In this document: positions 56,715 to 64,000 of the stretch, piece after piece
Layout of the letters: every line of letters begins with the position of its first letter
Position numbering within the stretch: position 1 is the first letter of the stretch
Source: Scolanthus callimorphus
Lineage: Eukaryota; Cnidaria; Anthozoa; Actiniaria; Edwardsiidae
Assembly: GCA_033964015.1 (NCBI GenBank)
Contig: CM066916.1
Span: forward strand, 9,774,501 to 9,838,500
Direction of reading: 5' to 3'
Length of the DNA: 64,000 nt
Program-made: the position numbers and the translations under genes
The notes under the pieces: generated by a model
Told to the model about the DNA's origin: nothing
Seen by the model: only the letters and a program-made list of their open reading frames with translations
The model's database searches: none

Positions 56715-56822
56715 AGAAAGTGCGGCGTACGGGAGGGATTATATTCACGAGTTGTTTGTGTCAAAACACGAACGAGCGAGTAACGAGTGAATTAATCCCG
56801 TACAAAGCACTTTCTATGGTGT
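56715..56822. repeat. Palindrome at the left of the DUF3504 element
   Basis: CATAGAAAGTGCGGCGTACGGG and CCCGTACAAAGCACTTTCTATG pair around a loop with AACACGAACGAGCGAG. It directly adjoins the left TIR at 56826. Confidence 0.6.
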
Positions 56823-57072
56823 GAGCTATTTATTACACCTATCACGATAATTTCATTGAAATAACGCATAAATTGGAAAGATCAACTCACACAATAATGA
56901 AGCGGCAAAAAGCCAAAATGCAAGTTTACTAGCAAATAGTTTAATAATCTTAGTAGATCTAAGTTCTCAATCTAAGACCCTAAGTCCTCAAATACTTGAA
57001 ATATAGTGCAAAAAAGAATACACTAGTAAAAGTAATGTAAATATGATGTCAGTAAATAGGATAAAGTTTCAT

Positions 57073-58401
57073 CTAGTCACTGTCCGATTCTATGACAAAG
57101 CGACGTGTCTTTTTGGGAGTTGGAGAATGCAATGACAAAGTTGGACTTTGGTTTACGGCATTTACAGAAATGTTAAAAGTTCCTCCCTGAATCAAGGCGC
57201 CTTGGAAAAGAGTCAATGGCTGCTGTGTTGTGGACTCCTGTACTGTTTTACTTTCATTCAGAGTCAAAGCATTGGAAACACCTACTTGGTAGCCTGATGA
57301 CCCAGGCGCTCCGGGGTAGTCACCACTCAGAATATGTGAGATGTTTCTCTGTTGTCGCTCGGACAAATTGCTGTAGTTGTTGAGGCTTTGTACGTTCTTG
57401 TGGCCAGATACTTGCATAATATGCGTAGGAGGTACTCCTTGGTCATTCAGTTTTTGGATCATTCTTTTCCTCCCGCTATGATTAGTAAGATTTCTAGCAT
57501 CCAAACCAGCTTTCTCTGCCATCGTTTTCATGAGTGAGTTGAGTTTATTTACTCCCATCGGAGCTGTCTTGAACCATGGTTTTGTAGTTACGGCTTTTGT
57601 TGTATGATTGACTGCTAAATAAAACGGGCTATCCGGAGTCTTCATTTGATCTGGCCTTTTAGATGCATATAGGTCATACGCCCTGACGGGATCTCTTTCG
57701 CTACCTTCGACAGCAAACATTTTAGCCTTTACTGGACGGGAATCTTTAGGATCTGCTCCGGTTCTTGTCTTAGTCTGACGTTCGTTATGCTCCAGAAAAA
57801 CTGTCCCGTCTGCTGCAGTTTTTCTCTCAACATCACCCCATTTCATGTCCCTGTGTTCTTGACAGCCCCTCAGTCCAAAGAACTGCGTATTGTTCAACCA
57901 CATTGTGTTTATGAGAGCCTCAGGAGAAGAGCAGCCAAGTAAACTTTTGCCATAAAGAATGTCAACTTCCTCATCTGCTAGCATACGTGCGGCATTTGGT
58001 TTGTTTCCTTTCCCTTCTTTCTTTAGTTCTTTTTGCTTCGCGACTAACACTTCTTTTGTTTTTCGGAACTCTTTTCCTTCCATAATGCTTGAAGGGTAGT
58101 CCTTCTTTCTTAGATGACGATCAAAGCTTGAAACAAAAGACCTGAGAGATGTGGGTTCGTATTGTTCTCCGTCTTTTTTACGGACTTGAACTAGAAAATT
58201 GGCGATCAACACGTCGAGCTCTTTCACATCTATACTTTCTATCTCTCTCAGCTCGTTTTTACACGAAACTAAAAAGTTTTTCAACAACGAGACATCTCTC
58301 TGTGTCTTGCTTATAGTGTTCTTGTTTTCTTGTTGCTGTACGAAGTCTTCTAGAGAGCAACCAGCCGACACAAATCTAGAGTTTTCCTTCGTCCCCGCCA
58401 T
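57073..58401 (-). CDS. DUF3504/Crypton-like tyrosine recombinase, intact
   Basis: A single-exon 442-aa frame starts at ATG 58401. Residues 1-130 form the N-terminal SAM-like helical region (LEDFVQQQENKNT, DVLIANFLVQVRKKDG). The C-terminal half is a tyrosine recombinase fold: FGLRGCQEHRDMKWGD (first Arg), LTNHSGRKRMIQ (HxxR), VSGHKNVQSLNNYS (His and the Tyr nucleophile). All expected catalytic residues are present. The family (DUF3504, with relatives such as KIAA1958, QRICH1 and ZMYM proteins) derives from Crypton transposons. An upstream region with three ATTGG (inverted CCAAT) boxes at about 58480-58565 looks like a promoter. It may be a mobile element gene or a recruited copy. TIRs at 56826 and 58656 are unusual, since Cryptons normally lack them. 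Confidence 0.85.
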   Translation of the reverse strand: MAGTKENSRFVSAGCSLEDFVQQQENKNTISKTQRDVSLLKNFLVSCKNELREIESIDVKELDVLIANFLVQVRKKDGEQYEPTSLRSFVSSFDRHLRKKDYPSSIMEGKEFRKTKEVLVAKQKELKKEGKGNKPNAARMLADEEVDILYGKSLLGCSSPEALINTMWLNNTQFFGLRGCQEHRDMKWGDVERKTAADGTVFLEHNERQTKTRTGADPKDSRPVKAKMFAVEGSERDPVRAYDLYASKRPDQMKTPDSPFYLAVNHTTKAVTTKPWFKTAPMGVNKLNSLMKTMAEKAGLDARNLTNHSGRKRMIQKLNDQGVPPTHIMQVSGHKNVQSLNNYSNLSERQQRNISHILSGDYPGAPGSSGYQVGVSNALTLNESKTVQESTTQQPLTLFQGALIQGGTFNISVNAVNQSPTLSLHSPTPKKTRRFVIESDSD

Positions 58402-58479
58402 GATTTTCTCAAGAAAAAACTGGAGGCGCCGTCCCTAAAATTAGCCGCCAGATCTGGGAAGCCATTTCAGTGCTTGACT

Positions 58480-58530
58480 CTGATTGGTTAAAAGCGTCTA
58501 CGCTTCTGCTGATTGGTTATACCTCCACAC

Positions 58531-58566
<36 letters not shown>
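58480..58566 (-). promoter_or_regulatory. CCAAT-box cluster upstream of DUF3504 gene
   Basis: CTCTGATTGGTT, CTGATTGGTTAT and TTCTGATTGGCTG lie within 90 bases, that is, three CCAAT boxes on the minus strand, 80-165 bases before the start codon. Role inferred from position. Confidence 0.5.
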
Positions 58567-59179
58567 CAACTTTTTTCACATGTAGAAATACTAGCGTATG
58601 TATTTCTACAAATGAGCTTTATGCAATAAAATTATCGTGATACGTATAATAAATGACATGACATGATAGAAATAGTAGTCATGTTACATTAGTCTAAGGA
58701 ATTAATGTCTTAAATGAAGCAACACTTCTTGCATTCACTGTGTAGCCTGGCAAGCTGTTCCACTCTGGAATAGTATGCGTGGAAAGAACGAAAACTTATA
58801 TATATCGGTTCTGGGGGACAGAACATTTAGCTTTTGATCATGATTCCTCCTAGGTTTGGTTGTAGAAAAGGAAACATAATCATCTGCCTTAATGGCAACT
58901 AAGTTATTTATAATTTTGTACATTAAAGCTTATCTAGCGATTTTTCATTAGAAAGTTCCCTCCATTGCAACTTGTTCAGCATCTCGGTGACACTACTATG
59001 TCTGGAGTAGTCTCTGAGAGTAAAACGTGATGTGTGCCTTTGGATCATTTTGGATCATTTCGCTTCACTTTGATCGAGTGATTCAGTAGAACTCAAGCGC
59101 TTTTGCTGTCGCATTAACTTAAACACAAAACATGTGGTATCATTTGAAAAAATCGATTGAACACGTGCCAAAGCTGACT

Positions 59180-59680
59180 AAAAATGTCTGGTGCAATCCA
59201 GTGTTACAAGAAAAATACTTACGCCAGTGCCACTTGTAACTGAGAAAGCTCTCATGCAAGGTAGGCTTCCTTCGAGGTTTCAACATACAGGCACTGTTCT
59301 GTATAGAAGGTATATTCGTCTTTAGATCCAGAACTGGAATAGCTGTAATTCAGTCTACAGTTTGGACATCTGAGACAGACTGGATTCCAGTAAGGTTTAT
59401 ATAAATGGTTCTAAATGGTCACCTTCACTGGCTTGTTGTGCACTGCAAGGGGAACATCTTCACACTTCAAGCAATGCTCGTTGGCGGCGTGAGAATCAAT
59501 AGTTTATGTTCTTGATACACAGGTTCCTCAACGAAACAAGGCAGCATAGATTCGAGAAATCCAGAATATCTTCCTGGCTTAGCTCTTTCCCACAGTAGTG
59601 TTTAATTAAGGCAGCATGTATATGTTGTGGAGTGCATTTCTCTTTACTCGAACATTTCATCAGACCTTTTACCTGCAAAC
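59180..59680 (-). pseudogene. Decayed Cys-rich protein fragment (transposase-like?)
   Basis: On the minus strand, HCLKCEDVPLAVHNKPVKVT, a stop, then VCLRCPNCRLNYSYSSSGS and DEYTFYTEQCLYVE follow in one frame, with paired Cys like a zinc-binding cluster. Upstream at 59496-59678 an open segment KGLMKCSSKEKCTPQHIHAA follows an AG acceptor. In-frame stops indicate decay. The Cys pattern loosely recalls cysteine clusters associated with KDZ transposases, but I am not sure. Confidence 0.4.
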
Positions 59681-60675
59681 TTAGGAGAAAAAAGAGTTTT
59701 GCATTGCAAATGCTGTCTGAAAGTCTTTGATTGAAAGATTAATTTGCACTTTCTTTTTCTGCTATTGAGTCTCCTTAGAAATGGAGCAGGATGTGATACT
59801 AGTATCATCTCTAGCTACAGATGCTTGACTTTATTGATCACATGATATGGATCTGTGATGGCATGGATCATGTGATATGGTGGTGTTGGCCCCTCTCGGC
59901 TTACACTGAAAGAACATGGTTTATATTCATGCCTCCACCATGACCCATATCCCTCTGCCTGCTGTGAAGCCATGTGTGTGTTATTTGGGTGAAGTTTCCT
60001 GCATGCTTTTCCTGCTACTTTTCGGTTACATACACGTACGTGTGCTAAAAATTACAGCTGGGTAGCCAGCAACCTTTAAAATTGAAGTTGTTGCGGCAGA
60101 TGATACGGCTGGCCATCATAAATTAGTGAAAGGCACAGAGCAGTGGTAGTTATTATTTGGAGAAGATCTATTGCTGTTGCCCTGTGAAATGTTGTTATTA
60201 TTACTATTTTAATGGCTTTGAAGAGGTGTTAAGCAGACCATGTGCAAGTTATTTGAATCGAAACTCCATGAATGTTTTTTTAAACATAATTTTAATCTAT
60301 AACTGGGTTTGTGCCTGAGCATGGGCCTTGCGCCTGTTTGTGCAATTCCCCCTTGGACATTTTCCACTAACTAATAATCCTTTTTTTTTCTGTATTGATG
60401 GTTTATTTGTCCAATAAAGTTGATAAAAAATAAATAAAATAAATAGATAGCTTGCAATTTGCAGAACTTATTGTATATATATATATATTAAAATAGATTT
60501 CCATTCATACTTTGTGGCTAATTCCATTATTTTCCCTGTAAATAAAAAATAGTTTTGCAACACAGGTGGAGAAGTGAGTTTTCCCTCTTCTATTAAGACA
60601 TGTACGATTCTTGTGTTTGCAATAACCCTATGTGAAATTGAGAAGTTTCTAATTAGGGTTTTCTAGGCCCATATT
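59681..60675. other. Intergenic, no supported gene
   Basis: This stretch contains a (TA)n tract near 60475 and an AATAAAATAAATAG-type A-rich run near 60425. No gene features were recognised. Confidence 0.4.
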
Positions 60676-61634
60676 GTACCACCACAGGCTTACCATTCTG
60701 GGGGAGTGTGACTTCGGGTCACGCTCTCCTGGTTGAGTTTGTAATGTGACTCCTTCGGTGATTAGGTGATCAACAATCGGCTCACAAGTTGATAGTAAAA
60801 CGCATCTCGTAATCTTCTCCTGAAACACAAAATGTCCTATAATAAAGGTTAGAGTAAACAATAATTGTCTTGTGTTTGTCCTCATATCGAAATCAGCGAG
60901 AAATATAAAGGTTCTGGGGTATTTTGGGGGCGATTTTTAGGGGTGGGTAGTGAGGGGAGAGAGGAGAGAAGAAGTAAAGGCCAGCAGCTCTCGCGCGGAA
61001 CAAAATCACCATCAAGTTGATCAAACGCTCAGAATTCTTATTCACAGAAAATCTCACTAAACCCTTACCACAGCTCGATCGAGCGATCATTGATCTATGT
61101 TCCAGGCGAGTTTCAGGCTCGTAACTAAATTATTTGTACCCGAAAAGTCCGCTTTTTTCGGTCACCTCTGCCAAAACTCCACGCCGGCAAACGATAGAGG
61201 AATGCCGTGAATCATAGATCAATGATCGCTCGATCGAGCTGTGGTAAGTGTTTTGTGAGATTTCTGTGAATAAGAATTCTGAGCGTTTGATCGACTTGAT
61301 GGTGATTTTGTTCCGCGCGAGAGCTGCTGGCCTTTACTCCTTCTCTCCTCTCTCCCCTCGCTACCCACCCCTAAAAATCGCCCCCAAAATACCCCAGAAC
61401 CTTTATATTTCTCGCTGATTTCGATATGAGGACAAACACAAGACAATTATCGTTTACTCTAACCTTTATTATAGGACATTTTGTGTTTCAGGAGAAGATT
61501 ACGAGATGCGTTTTACTATCAACTTGTGAGCCGATCGTTGATCACCTAATCACCGAAGGAGTCACATTACAAACTCAACCAGGAGAGCGTGACCCGAAGT
61601 CACACTCCCCCAGAATGGTAAGCCTGTGGTACCA
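60676..61634. repeat. 0.95-kb inverted duplication with a conserved ORF in each arm
   Basis: Arms 60676-61102 and 61208-61634 are reverse complements with very few differences, around a ~105-base spacer. Each arm carries an open frame starting MRTNTRQL, a hydrophobic FTLTFIIGHFVFQ, then TRCVLLSTCEPIVDHL, arranged head to head (minus and plus). The segment after TTTCAG (126 bases, 42 codons) ends at a perfect donor ATG|GTAAGC in both copies (60819-60694 and 61492-61617). The protein is not recognised; it may be an exon of a duplicated gene. Confidence 0.75.
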
Positions 61635-61680
61635 CTATTTGTGCATATCCTTGCATCCAAAGGGTCTCTTTCTCTCCTAG

Positions 61681-62010
61681 TTACACAATATTGTCTACAT
61701 AAACTTTAACAAGCTTAGGTTTCTCGCCATTAGCGACTCCTGGCTTGAGGAACATTGTAGCCAGGTTCAGTGTTGCAGGGATAGATGTTGCTGGCTGTAC
61801 TGGTTGTGCAGGTTGAGTTTGAAGACCATACAAACATGCTAGGTTTGATGTGACTCCCTCAGGTTGTCGTGATTGTTGCGTGGATGGACCTACATCCAAC
61901 AGGGGGATCAGAGGTTTTGTTGTGTTCTCTCCACTTCCCAGATCCCATGTTGTTATCTCAACTGGGTCCTGCTTCTCTTGCAAGAAGTGAATGTAATGAC
62001 TACCATGCAA
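61681..62010 (-). CDS. Unrecognised 109-aa open frame
   Basis: The minus-strand frame has Gln/Pro-rich composition (LQTQPAQPVQPATSIPATLN) and ends KVYVDNIV. No domain is recognised. Its position beside the inverted duplication suggests a related gene fragment, but no splice partners were established. Confidence 0.2.
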   Translation of the reverse strand: MHGSHYIHFLQEKQDPVEITTWDLGSGENTTKPLIPLLDVGPSTQQSRQPEGVTSNLACLYGLQTQPAQPVQPATSIPATLNLATMFLKPGVANGEKPKLVKVYVDNIV

Positions 62011-62035
62011 TGACTACCAGTACACGTACACGTAC

Positions 62036-62815
62036 CTGTCTACCATAGATTAATCTCGATGTGAATACCTACCAGTACAACAGTTTTTTTTTCTTATTTC
62101 AAAAAGAAGTTACTGTGGTATTGTGTTTCTGTACCATTTGCATTGTGTAAAATGATATTTTGTGAGCCTTGTGAGATTTCTTTGTACCTTTATTCTGAGA
62201 CAGGATTCCACTTTTGCTTGACTAGTAAAGGACATGCAAATTTCTTGCAAGCCACATCTATGCCTTTATACTTTCCTTGGTAATCAGTACAAGAAGAACC
62301 TTGATCAATTACATCATCAGTGTTTACCTGGAGTTCTGGTTTATTTAGCTTGACTATCACCACCTGCCAGTAACATTAAGTGATAGTCTAGAAAATAATA
62401 GATGGATTAAAAGCGGTGCTCTTAAAAAGATTAGATAATTATTTTACAATAATGTATGGACTGCTGGGTACCCAGTTGCTGGGTATCCAGACACTGCGTT
62501 TTTATAAACAAAACAAGATTCTTGAAAAAGAGTGTATCTAAGTCATCTGTATATTTGAGTTTCATTGATGAGTTAAGCTATTTCTTTCTTGCCCAGAATT
62601 AAAGAGTTATTTTTGGATATTGAGAAAACAGTCAAAAAAGCTAAACTTGCTTTAGAATATTGTTGTTATTCATGCCACAACACAATGACTACATGTTCCT
62701 GTCTGGATTAATCTTGATGGGAATGCAACAGAGGTTTTCTTATTTCGAAAAGAAGTTACTGGGGTTTTGTGTTTCTGTACCATTGGTATTGTGTGAAATA
62801 TTATTTTGCGAAGAT
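62036..62815. repeat. Direct duplication of ~120 bases, 660 bases apart
   Basis: GATTAATCTNGATG, then CTTATTTCNAAAAGAAGTTA and TTGTGTTTCTGTACCATT occur at about 62049-62165 and again at 62705-62815. The intervening DNA shows no gene. Confidence 0.55.
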
Positions 62816-63264
62816 AAAGATAAAAAGAGAACCTTGCCTACCTGAGCATCGCACTTTATAATAAATTATGTACATCAATACTTGAACTATCATAAATCTA
62901 TTGGTAATAATGATAAAAAAAAATTAAAGTATATAAACTACCTAAACTAGACTAAATATAGATATATGCTGCAGCATAGCAACCTCTGGGTGTGATTTAA
63001 GATAAATTACATGGTTTTGTTTGCCTTTGATTCTATCAAAAGTTGCAATTTATGATAATCAAGCCCAGCTTTAAAGCTTGTGAGGTTTCTCTTCCTGATT
63101 GACCAGCTTCTTGTAGCTCATGCCTGACAATAATTTGCAAGTCAAATGTATGGGTATATGTAATATACCCATGATTAATGAATCATACTAGAATTGTGGT
63201 GGCCACATTCCCAGATTCCTCAATGGCGCCTCCTTGGTGGATGCCTAAATGCACAGTTACTGCT

Positions 63265-63999
63265 TCAATAGAAGAACCAGGAAGAGCTTATGGTTTCATG
63301 GAAGGTCCATGAAGGGAAGATTGTTTCACAGAAGGACCACAAAAAAAATGATGATTCTGCAGAAAGATAAGGAAGAGATGATAGAAGAGAAAATGATGGT
63401 TCTGCTGAAGGTGGAGAATTTGTCAGATGTGGACAAAGGAACGCATACAGATCCAATAGAATTGAGAACATGTTGGCCGATTCGGGCCTGTCATCAGGGT
63501 TTTGAGCCAAACTCTGTTGCATGACCTGTAGCCACCTTTTTTTTAATTTCCGCTGAAGTACCCATATCTTCCGCAGATACTGTGGGGCACTTGTTGCAAG
63601 AAGTTTGCGATCAACACACTACTACAAACCTCTCCATGCAACGGATAACTTCTTTCTGGTATCCAGCATTCCGTTCGTCAGTTTTAACGTTGGGTCGCTC
63701 TTGATGTTCCAGTAACTCTTGTGCTATACTGCAGGTATATGAAATTGTTCCTCAAATTACGTCTTTGTTATTTGAAGAGGATTGGGACATCGTAAACTGT
63801 TCTGATTGAAAACGAGTGATACAGAAGTCTCCAAGCTTTACTAAAAAATCTCCATTTTGTGTTTTTGATAAGAGCACATTTACAGCCTTAATGTTGCAAT
63901 GCACTATCCTTTTTTATGCAAAAACGACAGGCCATTACTGGCAAGATTATTAGTCAATCTTGCCATGGGAGAGATTTTTCTAGTGCATCTCATAACTGC
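63265..63999 (-). pseudogene. Broken protein kinase domain (runs off window)
   Basis: Minus-strand fragments in order: LTNNLAS and LSFLHKKG (about 63960-63925), VHCNIKAVNVLLSKT (63904 downward) at the catalytic loop, VKLGDFCITRF at the activation segment, a TGA stop, GTISYT, then RPNVKTDERNAGYQKEVIRC, and LAQNPDDRPESANMFSIL (subdomain XI). The catalytic HRDxxxxN reads HCNxxxxN, and DFG reads DFC. A frameshift or stop lies before VHCN (AAAGGATAG). At least two frame changes are needed, so no active kinase can be made here. The N-lobe would lie beyond 64000. Confidence 0.65.
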
Positions 64000-64000
64000 C

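Larger units (their letters stand above)
56826..58656. mobile_element. TIR-flanked element carrying a tyrosine recombinase
   Basis: TATTTATTACACCTATCACG then ATAATTTCATTG at 56827-56860 is the inverted counterpart of 58623-58656 (CAATAAAATTATCGTGATAC then GTATAATAAATGA). The ~33-bp ends bracket the whole recombinase gene. No clear target duplication was identified. Confidence 0.55.

Overview
This window looks like nuclear DNA from an anthozoan cnidarian, most likely a stony coral or another hexacorallian. It is AT-rich. Genes have many small GT..AG exons, and the intergenic DNA is packed with short palindromic transposons (MITEs). The protein families fit: fibrinogen, TSP1, EGF, PAN and ILEI secreted modules, a repetitive KR-processed peptide precursor, and DUF3504 tyrosine recombinases. 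No database search was possible, so the organism call is inference. There are no operons, and the longest open frames of the 28.7-30.1 kb segment are artefacts of a minisatellite.

Layout, left to right. About 1.3 kb (minus): first exon of a TIMP-like secreted protein. 3.5-8.5 kb: no gene; several MITEs. 8.85-13.5 kb: a 4.66-kb element with ~860-bp terminal inverted repeats. 13.96-17.29 kb (minus): complete four-exon EXOSC1/CSL4 exosome subunit. 17.48-20.97 kb (plus): a four-exon coiled-coil protein sharing a 184-bp divergent promoter with EXOSC1. 22.0-25.6 kb (minus): three-exon type II membrane protein with a degenerate TSP1 and a fibrinogen domain carrying a one-base frameshift. 27.2-30.8 kb (minus): SGNH-hydrolase-like gene whose intron holds a 14-bp minisatellite of ~99 units. 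35.5-41.5 kb (plus): a secreted precursor in which each copy of a GPPQW-KR peptide has its own 33-nt phase-1 micro-exon. 43.9-48.1 kb (minus): PAN-EGF-TSP1-ILEI secreted protein. 51.1-54.1 kb (minus): myotrophin-like ankyrin protein. 57.1-58.4 kb (minus): intact DUF3504/Crypton-like tyrosine recombinase. 59-64 kb: decayed genes, a 0.95-kb inverted duplication and a broken protein kinase.

The housekeeping pair (EXOSC1 and coiled-coil) and the myotrophin-like gene are conserved intracellular proteins. Several other genes are secreted or surface proteins built from extracellular modules on symmetric phase-1 exons, an arrangement that favours exon shuffling. The peptide precursor is the extreme case: its exon-intron units have multiplied in tandem and some neighbouring introns remain nearly identical. 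It is the best candidate in the window for an undescribed system.
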